Assembly (NCBI RefSeq): GCF_000818015.1
Contig: NZ_CP007511.1
Span: 4,129,501 to 4,193,500, forward strand
DNA: 64,000 bases
Reading direction: 5' to 3'
DNA from: Stutzerimonas balearica DSM 6083
Lineage (GTDB): Bacteria > Pseudomonadota > Gammaproteobacteria > Pseudomonadales > Pseudomonadaceae
Positions 47,214-55,417 of the stretch are shown here, one piece after another; position 1 is the first letter of the stretch; each line of letters opens with the position of its first letter. Position numbers and translations under genes: made by a program. The notes below the pieces were generated by a model. That model made no database searches, had not been told where the DNA came from, and saw only the letters and a program-made list of their open reading frames with translations.

Positions 47214-47465
47214 TCAGTGCTTACGGCTGGTCACCGCGCCGTAAATCACCAGCAGGATGATCGCACCGACCACCGCGCCGATAAAGCCGGCGCCCTCGCC
47301 CGCCTCGTACAGGCCCAGCGCCTGGCCGCCGTAGGTCGCCAGCAGCGAGCCACCGATCCCGAGCAGGATGGTCATGATCCAGCCCATGCTGTCGTTGCCG
47401 GGTTTGAGAAAGCGTGCGATCAGGCCGACGATCAGGCCGATGATGATGGTTCCGATGATGCCCAT
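47214..47465 (-). CDS. GlsB/YeaQ/YmgE-family stress-response membrane protein
   Basis: 83 residues with three hydrophobic segments: GIIGTIIIGLIVGLIARFL, GWIMTILLGIGGSLLATYGG and GFIGAVVGAIILLVIYGAV. The pattern and the FLKPGNDSMGWIMT loop match transglycosylase-associated (Transgly_assoc) proteins, which are induced by stress. Small, inner-membrane; function poorly known. Confidence 0.88.
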   Translation of the reverse strand: MGIIGTIIIGLIVGLIARFLKPGNDSMGWIMTILLGIGGSLLATYGGQALGLYEAGEGAGFIGAVVGAIILLVIYGAVTSRKH

Positions 47466-47607
47466 GGCTCAGTCTCCGAGGTCCGAAAAGGTAAGCAGTG
47501 GACCCCGCCCCGGCACCGGCAGTTCTACGACGGCACTTGCAGGCCTGACGACCGGGCGGACCCGGCACGGCTGCGCCTGGCCGCCGGTACACGCACTGGC
47601 CGTTCCC

Positions 47608-47644
47608 GTAGGGTGGAAGAACGCGCCCCGGCGCGCCTCCACCC
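47608..47644 (+). repeat. REP-like element with GTAG head (second copy)
   Basis: GTAGGGTGGAAG starts at 47608; arms GGGTGGA (47611-47617) and TCCACCC (47638-47644) enclose a GC-rich inner hairpin (GCGCCCCGGCGC region). It shares GTAGGGTGGA with the copy at 6726-6757. It lies in the 192-bp gap after purK. Confidence 0.55.
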
Positions 47645-47657
47645 CCGCGGCCTGCGC

Positions 47658-48743
47658 TCAGCCGCGCCCGATCAGCGACTCGACGGCGGTGATCTGCCGG
47701 TCCAGGGTGGCCCGGTCCGGGCAGCGCAGGGTGGCGTGGCCGACCTTGCGCCCGGCCTTGAAGGCCTTGCCGTAGTGGTGCAGATGGCAGTCTTCGATGG
47801 CGATGACCTTGTCCACCGGCGGCACTTCGCCGATGAAGTTGAGCATCGCGCTCTCGCCGAGCTTGGCGGTCGAGCCCAGCGGCAGGCCGGCCACCGCGCG
47901 CAGGTGGTTCTCGAACTGGCTGCACTCGGCGCCTTCGATGGTCCAATGCCCGGAGTTGTGCACCCGCGGCGCGATCTCGTTGGCCTTCAGGCCGCCGTCG
48001 ACCTCGAAGAACTCGAAGGCCAGCACGCCGACGTAGTCGAGCTTGTCCAGCACCCGCCCGACGTAGTCCTCGGCGAGCTTCTGCAGCGGGTGATTGCTGC
48101 TGGCCACCGACAGCCGCAGGATGCCGGTCTCGTGCGTGTTGTGCACCAGCGGATAGAAGGCGGTTTCGCCATCGCGGCCGCGCACGGCCACCAGCGAGAC
48201 CTCGCCGGTAAAGGGCACGAAGCCTTCCAGCAGACAGGGCACGCTGCCCAGCTCGGCAAAGGCATCGGCCACGTCGGCCGCGCTGCGCAGGACCTTCTGG
48301 CCCTTGCCGTCGTAGCCGAGGGTACGCGTCTTGAGCACGGCCGGCAGGCCGATGCTGGCCACCGCGGCATCGAGGTCGGCCTGCGACTGGATGTCGGCGA
48401 ACGCCGGGGTGGGGATGCCCAGCTCCTGGAACATGCTTTTCTCGAACAGCCGGTCACGGGCGATGCGCAGCGACTCGGCACTCGGGTAGACCGGCACGAA
48501 CTGCGAGAGAAAGGCCACGGTCTCGGCCGGCACGCTCTCGAATTCGAAGGTCACCAGATCGACCTCGTCGGCCAGCCGGCGCAGGTGGTCCTTGTCGTCG
48601 TAATCGGCGCGCAGGTGCTCGCCTAACGCCGCGGCACAGGCATCCGGCGCCGGGTCGAGGAATGCGAAGGTCATGCCCAGCGGAGTCCCCGCCAGGGCCA
48701 GCATGCGGCCCAGCTGGCCGCCACCGATCACACCGATTTTCAT
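47658..48743 (-). CDS. purK: 5-(carboxyamino)imidazole ribonucleotide synthase PurK
   Basis: A 361-residue ATP-grasp enzyme. It opens MKIGVIGGGQLGRMLALAGT and has LKTRTLGYDGKGQKVL (ATP lid), CLLEGFVPFTGEVSLVAVRG and ANEIAPRVHNSGHWTIEGA, all PurK signatures. It carboxylates AIR with bicarbonate and ATP in purine synthesis. It lies 36 bases downstream of purE. Confidence 0.96.
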   Translation of the reverse strand: MKIGVIGGGQLGRMLALAGTPLGMTFAFLDPAPDACAAALGEHLRADYDDKDHLRRLADEVDLVTFEFESVPAETVAFLSQFVPVYPSAESLRIARDRLFEKSMFQELGIPTPAFADIQSQADLDAAVASIGLPAVLKTRTLGYDGKGQKVLRSAADVADAFAELGSVPCLLEGFVPFTGEVSLVAVRGRDGETAFYPLVHNTHETGILRLSVASSNHPLQKLAEDYVGRVLDKLDYVGVLAFEFFEVDGGLKANEIAPRVHNSGHWTIEGAECSQFENHLRAVAGLPLGSTAKLGESAMLNFIGEVPPVDKVIAIEDCHLHHYGKAFKAGRKVGHATLRCPDRATLDRQITAVESLIGRG

Positions 48744-48779
48744 GGTTCCACCTGCTTTGTCGATGACGAGCCGATCGGC

Positions 48780-49271
48780 TCAGGGCTGACGCGGGTCCGG
48801 ATTGTCGAGCACGGTACGCGTCTGCTCGTCGCGGAAGCGCTTGAGCGCGGCGTGGTACTCGGGGAATTCGTGGCCGAGCATGCTCGCCGCCAGCAGCGCG
48901 GCGTTGATCGCACCGGCCTTGCCGATGGCCAGAGTCGCCACCGGCACGCCGGCGGGCATCTGCACGATCGACAGCAGCGAGTCGACGCCCGAGAGCATCG
49001 ACGACTGCACCGGCACGCCAAGTACCGGCAGGTGCGTCTTGGCCGCGCACATGCCCGGCAGATGCGCCGCGCCGCCGGCGCCGGCGATGATCACGCGCAG
49101 CCCGCGCTGCTCGGCCTGCTCGGCGTACTGGAAGAGCAGGTCCGGCGTGCGGTGGGCGGAAACCACCGTCACCTCGTGGGGAATGCCCAGCTTCTCGAGC
49201 ATGTCGGCGGTGTGGCTGAGGGTGGACCAGTCGGACTTGGAGCCCATGATCACGCCTACCAGTGCGCTCAT
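48780..49271 (-). CDS. purE: N5-carboxyaminoimidazole ribonucleotide mutase PurE
   Basis: A 163-residue class I PurE. The signature [20 protein letters not shown] is at residues 7-26, followed by [13 protein letters not shown] (catalytic His) and [13 protein letters not shown]. It converts N5-CAIR to CAIR, the product of PurK to the next step, so the purE-purK pair is complete. The upstream side is closed by a terminator. Confidence 0.97.
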   Translation of the reverse strand: MSALVGVIMGSKSDWSTLSHTADMLEKLGIPHEVTVVSAHRTPDLLFQYAEQAEQRGLRVIIAGAGGAAHLPGMCAAKTHLPVLGVPVQSSMLSGVDSLLSIVQMPAGVPVATLAIGKAGAINAALLAASMLGHEFPEYHAALKRFRDEQTRTVLDNPDPRQP

Positions 49272-49316
49272 CGTCGTGCCTCTCGTCGGGCGCCCGAGGG
49301 CGCGTCAATAAACGAC

Positions 49317-49340
49317 GAACCACGCAGAAAGGCGTGGTTC
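49317..49340 (-). terminator. Terminator between the HD-GYP gene and purE
   Basis: A perfect 9-bp stem GAACCACGC / GCGTGGTTC with a 6-base loop; on the minus strand it is followed by GTCGTTTATT. It lies 55 bases beyond the HD-GYP stop and within the purE leader, so it may also attenuate purE. Confidence 0.65.
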
Positions 49341-49395
49341 GGGGAAGTGTCGCGGCGGCAGCGCCTGCCGTTTCGCGGGCCGCGCAGTATAGCGC

Positions 49396-50490
49396 CTAGG
49401 CCAGCAGGCCGCGATCCCCGGCGCCGGCGGGCGGCTCGTCCGGCAGCCGCTGCAGCAGCAGCTCGATCGGCTCGACCAGGCGGCAGAAGATTTCCACCAG
49501 GGCCGGGTCGAAATGCCGCCCGGCCTGCTCGCGCAGCAGCTCCAGCGCACGCTCGCTGCTCCAGGCCTGCTTGTACGGCCGCGACGAGCGCAGCGCGTCG
49601 TAGACATCGCACAGCGCCACGATGCGCGCCGACAGCGGAATCGCCTCGCCGACCAGACCGCCCGGGTAACCGCTGCCATCCCACTTCTCGTGATGGTGCA
49701 TGGCGATCTCCGCCGCCAGCTTGAGCAGGGGCGACTGTCCGGCCGCCATCAGGATCTCGTAGCCGATGACCGGGTGCCGGTTCATCTCCACGCGCTCGTC
49801 ATCGCTCAGCCGCCCGGGCTTGAGCAGGATGTGGTCGGGAATGCCGATCTTGCCGATGTCGTGCATCGGCGCCGCCAGACGCAGCAGCTCTACGGACGAC
49901 GGCGCCTGGCCGAGGGCTTCGGCGATCATCGCGGCGGACTCGCCGATGCGCAGGATGTGGTTGCCGGTCTCGTTGTCGCGAAAGGTCGCCGCCATCGACA
50001 GGCTGTGGATCATCGCTTCGTAGCTCTGCCGCAGCTGCTCGGTGCGACTGGCGACCTTGCGCTCGAGCTCGGCACGTTCGTGCTTGAGCGCGCGGCTGGC
50101 ATGGCAGAGCTGCAGCTTGCTGCGCACGCGCAGCATCAGCTCGGTCAGGTCCAGCGGCTTGCTGACGTAGTCGTCGGCGCCGAGTTCCAGGCCCTTGCGG
50201 CGATTCTCGACGTCGCTCAGCGCGGTGACGATGATCACCGGCGAGCAGCTCGGATCGCGCCCGGCCAGCTGCGCGAGCAGCTCGAAGCCGTTGGGCTGCG
50301 GCATGTCCAGATCGAGCAGCAGCAGGTCCCAGGGGTTGCTCTGCAGCCAGTCGAGGCCCTCGCCCGAATCGGAGAAGCCGACGATGCGGCGCATGCCGAA
50401 CGCCCGCAGGCTGGCCTGCAGCAGGCGCAGGTTGGCGCGCACGTCGTCGATGACGACCACCGTCAGGTCACGCAGGGTTTCGTCAAACAT
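49396..50490 (-). CDS. Response regulator with HD-GYP domain, probable c-di-GMP phosphodiesterase
   Basis: 364 residues from MFDETLRDLTVVVIDDVRAN. The receiver domain (~8-125) has the phospho-Asp in LLLLDLDMPQPNGFELL. A coiled linker (RALKHERAELERKVASRTEQ) leads to an HD-GYP domain with HDIGKIGIPDHILLKPGRL and HHEKWDGSGYPGGLVGEAIP, so both the HD metal site and the GYP loop are intact. It should degrade cyclic di-GMP. The start overlaps the end of the hybrid kinase by 8 bases, making the kinase its likely partner. Confidence 0.93.
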   Translation of the reverse strand: MFDETLRDLTVVVIDDVRANLRLLQASLRAFGMRRIVGFSDSGEGLDWLQSNPWDLLLLDLDMPQPNGFELLAQLAGRDPSCSPVIIVTALSDVENRRKGLELGADDYVSKPLDLTELMLRVRSKLQLCHASRALKHERAELERKVASRTEQLRQSYEAMIHSLSMAATFRDNETGNHILRIGESAAMIAEALGQAPSSVELLRLAAPMHDIGKIGIPDHILLKPGRLSDDERVEMNRHPVIGYEILMAAGQSPLLKLAAEIAMHHHEKWDGSGYPGGLVGEAIPLSARIVALCDVYDALRSSRPYKQAWSSERALELLREQAGRHFDPALVEIFCRLVEPIELLLQRLPDEPPAGAGDRGLLA

Positions 50491-53353
50491 CGCAGTACTC
50501 CCGCGAGAGCAAGGCGCCGACCAGCGCGCGCAATTGTTCGAGGTCCAGCGGCTTGCGCAGCAGGCCCTGGCAGTCGAGGCCGACCAGCCGCGCATCCTCG
50601 GCCACGGCACTGAGGATCAGCACCGGCACGTCGCGCGTCTGCTCATGCTGGCGCAACTGGCGCAGCACCTCGACGCCGTCCATTCCCGGCAGGTTGAGGT
50701 CCAGCAGCACCAGCGCCGGCGGCACGGCCAGCAGGCGCTCGAGCGCGACGCGACCATTGCCGACCACGCTCACCTGGGCCAGGTCGCCGAGCGCGCGGCG
50801 CACCAGCAGCTGGCTGGCGGCATCGTCCTCGACGTAGAACACGTGCGGCCGCGTCTCGCCGTTCGCTTCGCCGGGCTGCGTCACGCGCGGCAGCTCGATC
50901 CAGAAACTGCTGCCGATGCCCGGCTCGCTGCGCAGCCCCATGCGCCCGCCCATCAGGCCGGCCAGCTCCTGGCTGAGCGAAAGGCCGAGGCCGGTGCCCT
51001 GGATCGCCGAGTTTTCCCGGCCCAGCCGCTGGAAAGGCTCGAACAGCTGCTGCTGCAGGCCCGGTTCGATGCCCATGCCGGTGTCCTCGACCAGCAGGCG
51101 TACCTGGCTGCCGAGCAGGTCGTAGCTGAGCGTGACCTGGCCTGACGGCGTGTTGTACTTGATCGCATTGGACAGCAGGTTGAGCAGCACCTGGCGCAGG
51201 CGGCGCGGTTCGGCGGTGACGTAGAGCTCGCCGTCGGGCAGGTCCAGCTCCAGGCTCAGGCCGTGGCGGCGGACCTCCAGCGCGACCAGCTCGGCACAGC
51301 CGCGCATCAGGTTGCCGACCTCGACCGCTTCGAGGGTCAGCCGCGGTTTTTCCGACTGCAGGCTCGACCAGTCGAGTACGTCGCCCAGCAGCTGGTTGAG
51401 GTGACGGCTGGCCAGGAGAATCTCGTCGAGGTAGTCGGCGGCATCGGACTGCTCGTTCTCCGGATGTTCCATGCGCATCAGCTGGGCGAAGCCGAGGATC
51501 GCGTTGAGCGGCGTGCGCAGTTCGTGGCTGATGCTGGAGATCAGCCGGCTCTTCGCTTCGCTGGCGGCATTGGCTTCGACCGAGGCCACGCGCAGCTCCG
51601 CCTCGACCCGCTTGAGCGCATCGATGTCGACGTGGGTGCCGACGATCAGCAGCGCCGCGCCGCTCTCGGGGTCGCGCTCGAGCACGCGGCCGCGGCTGAG
51701 CAGCCAGTGGTATTCGCCGAGGGCATCGGCGAAACGGAATTCGGTCTCGTAGCGCAGCATCTTGCCGCCGCCGGCGCGCTCCAGCTCGTCATGCATGCCC
51801 GGCAGGTCGTCCGGGTGCACGCGCTGCAGGAACTCGTCGGTCGCGAGGGTCGAGGCGGGCAGGCCGAAGCGCTGCACCAGGCGCCCGCGCAGGCGCACGG
51901 TGTGCGTGCGCAGGTCGTGCTCCCAGAGGCTCTCGGTGGCGCTCTCCAGGGTCAGATCGAGACGCTGCTGGGCGCGCTCGCGCTGCGCCTCGCTGTGCTC
52001 GAGCTGGGCCCCGATGGCCTGGGTGTGGCGCGACATATCGTCGAGCTCGCGGATCTCGGCGCGAATCGGCTGCGGGCGCCAGTGGCCCAGACCGATCTCG
52101 CCCATCATCCGCGATACGCCGCGCATCGGCGTCAGCAGCGACTGGCTGAGCTGGCGCGCGCGCCGCCACATGAAGCCGAAGAATAGCAGGTAGAACAGCG
52201 CCAGGCCGGCGATCAGCAGATAGCCGATCTGCTGATAGCGCGAGGCAAGCAGGTTGGTCTGGGCGAACACCTGCGCCTCGTCGACCACCGCCAGCAGGTG
52301 CCAGCCGGTCTGGCCGACGGTGTTCCAGGCCACCAGCTGCGGCCGACCGCCGAGCTGCACGCGGAGCACGCCGGAAGCCTGCGTGGCGATCGCCGTGGCC
52401 AGCTCGCGGGTCTCCGGGCGGCGCTCGAGGTTGAAGTCCTCGGGCTTGAAGATTTCCCGGCGCACCGCCTCGTCATAGGAGTGGTCGGTGAGTTCGTTGA
52501 GGCCGAAGTCGGCTTCGCCATCCTGCGGCAGGGCCATGATGTTCAGATCGCGGCTGACCAGCATGGCGTAGCCGTTCCAGGGCACATGGAGCTGGCCGAT
52601 CTGCTCGAGAATGCCGCTGACGGTGATGTCGACGCCGCTCACACCCTCGAGGAAGTCGCCGCGGTAGACCGGCGCGATGGCCGACATCATCCAGCCATGG
52701 CCGGCCGGATCGAGATAGACGTCGGTCCACACCACCTCGCGCGCCGGATTGTGCTCGGCATCGGCGAGGTAATAGAAGTTGTAGTTGGGGATCACCATAT
52801 CGTGCGGGTACTGGTCCGGCGTGAGGAACCAGGGGTAGATATGGTTGAGGCTGTCCCAGCTGTTGAAGTACAGGCTGGCGACCAGCGGATGACGGGCCTG
52901 CAGCTCCTTCATCAGCGGATCGAGCCGCGAGAGCCGGGCGACCTTGTCCAGGTCCTGCCGCTCGGCTGGCGTGGAGTTGGCGTAGAACACCGCGGCGCCG
53001 CCTTCGTCGCGCGGGGTGTAGCGCACGCCATCGGCGCTCAGCGCCAGGCCTGGCCGCTGGGCCGGCGGCTCCTGTTCCAGGGCGCGGGCGGTGAGGTTGC
53101 GATACAGCTCGGTGAGCGCCGAGATCTGGCCAAGCTGCTCATCGATCACGCGCGATTCGAGGTTCGCCGCGACCTTGAGGTCGGTCAGCGCGGTCTCGCG
53201 CAGGTGCTCGATCTGCGCATCGCGGATCGCATTGTTGGTCAGCAGATAGATGGCGATGAGCGCCGTTTCCACCAGCACCAGCGGGATCAGGGCACTCTGT
53301 ACGAAGGCTCGCCAGATCCATTGACGCAACCCGAGGGGGCTTTTCGTTGACAC
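50483..53353 (-). CDS. Membrane hybrid sensor histidine kinase (dCache, PAS, HisKA, HATPase, REC)
   Basis: 956 residues from a GTG with GGAG 7 bases upstream; an ATG 42 bases further up has no ribosome-binding site. TM1 (ALIPLVLVETALIAIYLL) and TM2 (YLLIAGLALFYLLFFGFMW) flank a ~350-residue periplasmic dCache-like sensor (PVYRGDFLEGVSGVDIT). Then a PAS domain (ESLWEHDLRTHTVRLRG), HisKA with His610 in ISSISHELRTPLNAI, an HATPase (VEDTGMGIEPGLQ, GTGLGLSLSQELAG) and a receiver with Asp885 in VLLDLNLPGMDG. Ligand unknown. It is translationally linked to the HD-GYP regulator. Confidence 0.92.
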   Translation of the reverse strand: MSTKSPLGLRQWIWRAFVQSALIPLVLVETALIAIYLLTNNAIRDAQIEHLRETALTDLKVAANLESRVIDEQLGQISALTELYRNLTARALEQEPPAQRPGLALSADGVRYTPRDEGGAAVFYANSTPAERQDLDKVARLSRLDPLMKELQARHPLVASLYFNSWDSLNHIYPWFLTPDQYPHDMVIPNYNFYYLADAEHNPAREVVWTDVYLDPAGHGWMMSAIAPVYRGDFLEGVSGVDITVSGILEQIGQLHVPWNGYAMLVSRDLNIMALPQDGEADFGLNELTDHSYDEAVRREIFKPEDFNLERRPETRELATAIATQASGVLRVQLGGRPQLVAWNTVGQTGWHLLAVVDEAQVFAQTNLLASRYQQIGYLLIAGLALFYLLFFGFMWRRARQLSQSLLTPMRGVSRMMGEIGLGHWRPQPIRAEIRELDDMSRHTQAIGAQLEHSEAQRERAQQRLDLTLESATESLWEHDLRTHTVRLRGRLVQRFGLPASTLATDEFLQRVHPDDLPGMHDELERAGGGKMLRYETEFRFADALGEYHWLLSRGRVLERDPESGAALLIVGTHVDIDALKRVEAELRVASVEANAASEAKSRLISSISHELRTPLNAILGFAQLMRMEHPENEQSDAADYLDEILLASRHLNQLLGDVLDWSSLQSEKPRLTLEAVEVGNLMRGCAELVALEVRRHGLSLELDLPDGELYVTAEPRRLRQVLLNLLSNAIKYNTPSGQVTLSYDLLGSQVRLLVEDTGMGIEPGLQQQLFEPFQRLGRENSAIQGTGLGLSLSQELAGLMGGRMGLRSEPGIGSSFWIELPRVTQPGEANGETRPHVFYVEDDAASQLLVRRALGDLAQVSVVGNGRVALERLLAVPPALVLLDLNLPGMDGVEVLRQLRQHEQTRDVPVLILSAVAEDARLVGLDCQGLLRKPLDLEQLRALVGALLSREYCDV

Positions 53354-53476
53354 GGCTGGGCTCCAGCGAACCACGGACGACACGCTGAACGGCATGGCTA
53401 GATTGGGCGCGCGATGATAGCACGCAGCCACGCCCGGAAAGCCCCCGGATCAGCCAATCGGACGGGCTGCAGGCGC

Positions 53477-55387
53477 TCAGGCTTCGAGCGCGGCCGGGCG
53501 CCTGCTGCGCTTGGCCATGGCCGCCAGACGTACCGCCACGTTGGCCGTGCCATAGCCGCTGTAGCCACCGCGGCGCTGGAGGATCTCGAAGAAGAAGCGC
53601 CCTTCGAACGACTCGGTATAGACGTGGAACAGCTCGCCGCCGCGCGGGTCGCGGTCATACAGCACGTTGTTGCGCGCCAGCTCGGCGAGCATCCGGTCGT
53701 CCAGGTCGAAACGCACCGCCAGGTCGTCGTAGTAGTTGCGCGGGATCTCCAGCAGCGGCACGCCGGCCGCCTGGGCACGGGCGACCTCGGCGAAGATGTC
53801 GTCGCAGGCGAAGGCGACATGGTGCACGCCGGCCCCGCGATAGCTCGACAGCGCCTGGGCGATCACGGTGTTGCGGTCCTGCGAGGTGTTCAGCGGCAGG
53901 CGCACCTGGCCGCAGCGGCTCTGCACCGCGCGGCACTTCATCAGGCCGTAGGGGTCGGGGACCAGCAGCTCGTCGTCGGCCTCGAAATCGAACAGGCTGC
54001 GATAGAACAGCACCCAGCTGGCCAGGCTGTCGGCCGGCAGGGCGGTGGCCATGTGGTCGATGCGGCGCAGGCCACCCCCCTCATGCCGCGCAGGCTCAAG
54101 GCGGAAATCCACGTCATACAAGGTCTGCCCCGGCGCACCGGGTTCGACCAGGTAGATCAGGCTGCCATCCGGCGCACGCACCGCCGGCACCCGGCGCTCG
54201 TTCGGGCCGACCAGCCCGCGGTAGGGCTGTGCGCCGAAGGCGCAGGCACGCTCGAGAATCGGCGTCTCGCGGTCGACCTTCAGGGCGGTGGCGCAGACCG
54301 AGGGACCGTGGGCGAGAAAGTAATTGTGGGCAAAGGAATAGGGTTCGGCATTGAGCACCAGGTTGATGCCGCCCTGGCGATACAGCTGCACGTCCTTGGA
54401 GCGGTGCAGGCCGGCGCGCACGAAGCCCAACCGCTGCAGCCAGCCACCCAGACGCGTGGCGTGCGCTTCGTCGACGGCGAACTCGAGAAACTCGATGCCC
54501 TCGTAGCGCGCCGGTGGCGGCGGCGCGAACAGCGCGGCGTCCACGCGCGGCGGAAAGCGGCCCTCGGCGCGCAGGCGCACGCGGGTCTGTTCCTCCAGAT
54601 ACTGCAGCGCGCGCAGGCCGTCACCGGCGATGCCCAGCGGCGGCGCGGCGCGAAAGCTGTCGTTGAACACCTCCAGCGACAGCGGCCCGGCGTAGCCGGC
54701 GCGCAGCACCGGCGCGAGAAACCCGGCCAGATCGAACTCGCCTTGCCCCGGGAAGCAGCGGAAATGCCGGCTCCAGTCCAGCACATCCATCGCCAGCAGG
54801 GGCGCATCGGCGAGCTGCACGAAAAAGATCTTCTCGCCCGGAATCGCGGCAATGCCGCTGGGGTCATCGCGCAGCGCCAGGGTATGAAAGCTGTCGAGGA
54901 TCACCCCCAGGGCCGGATGATCGACCTGGCGCACCAGCGACCAGACCTGCTGCCAGGTGCGCACATGGCGCCCCCAGGCCAGGGCCTCGTAGCCAACGCG
55001 CAGGCCGCGGGCACCGGCGCGCTCGGCGATCCGCGCTAGGTCGTCGAGCAGGATCTGCTCGTCGCCCAGCGCATCGGGCTGGACATTGCTGCACAGCAGC
55101 ATCAGGTCGCAGCCCAGTTCCTGCATCAGGTCGAACTTGCGCTCGGCGCGCTCGAGGTTGCGCGACAGCCGCTCACGCGGGCAGCCCTCGAAGTCGCGGA
55201 ACGGCTGGAACAGCGTCACGGCGATGCCCAGCTCCTCGCAGCGCCGGCGGATGTTGCGCGGGCTGCCGGAGTAGTACAGCAGATCGTTCTCGAACAGTTC
55301 GATGCCGTCGAAGCCGGCCGCCGCGGCAGCCTCGAGCTTTTCCGGCAGGGTCCCGCTGAGGGAAACGGTCGCGATCGAGCGCTTCAT
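53477..55387 (-). CDS. quiC1: 3-dehydroshikimate dehydratase QuiC1 with HPPD-like C-terminal domain
   Basis: 636 residues, the usual two-domain length. The N-terminal AP-endonuclease-like TIM barrel carries metal ligands Glu134 (VGYEALAWG), Asp165 (GVILDSFHTL), Gln191 (FFVQLADAP) and Glu239 (PLSLEVFND), as in characterised QuiC1. The C-terminal half is a 4-hydroxyphenylpyruvate-dioxygenase-like VOC domain that keeps a possible His-His-Glu triad (DHMATAL, VHHVAFACDD, RFFFEILQRRGG). It converts 3-dehydroshikimate to protocatechuate in quinate use. It lies 30 bases downstream of the A-T-TE gene on the same strand, with AGGA before the ATG. Confidence 0.9.
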   Translation of the reverse strand: MKRSIATVSLSGTLPEKLEAAAAAGFDGIELFENDLLYYSGSPRNIRRRCEELGIAVTLFQPFRDFEGCPRERLSRNLERAERKFDLMQELGCDLMLLCSNVQPDALGDEQILLDDLARIAERAGARGLRVGYEALAWGRHVRTWQQVWSLVRQVDHPALGVILDSFHTLALRDDPSGIAAIPGEKIFFVQLADAPLLAMDVLDWSRHFRCFPGQGEFDLAGFLAPVLRAGYAGPLSLEVFNDSFRAAPPLGIAGDGLRALQYLEEQTRVRLRAEGRFPPRVDAALFAPPPPARYEGIEFLEFAVDEAHATRLGGWLQRLGFVRAGLHRSKDVQLYRQGGINLVLNAEPYSFAHNYFLAHGPSVCATALKVDRETPILERACAFGAQPYRGLVGPNERRVPAVRAPDGSLIYLVEPGAPGQTLYDVDFRLEPARHEGGGLRRIDHMATALPADSLASWVLFYRSLFDFEADDELLVPDPYGLMKCRAVQSRCGQVRLPLNTSQDRNTVIAQALSSYRGAGVHHVAFACDDIFAEVARAQAAGVPLLEIPRNYYDDLAVRFDLDDRMLAELARNNVLYDRDPRGGELFHVYTESFEGRFFFEILQRRGGYSGYGTANVAVRLAAMAKRSRRPAALEA

Positions 55388-55417
55388 AAGGTCATCCTGC
55401 GACTTGTGTCCCGGTCA

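Noticed and set aside
49317..49340. Purine riboswitch in the purE leader
   Set aside because: Only a simple hairpin is present, without a purine-aptamer junction; it is better explained as the terminator of the HD-GYP gene.
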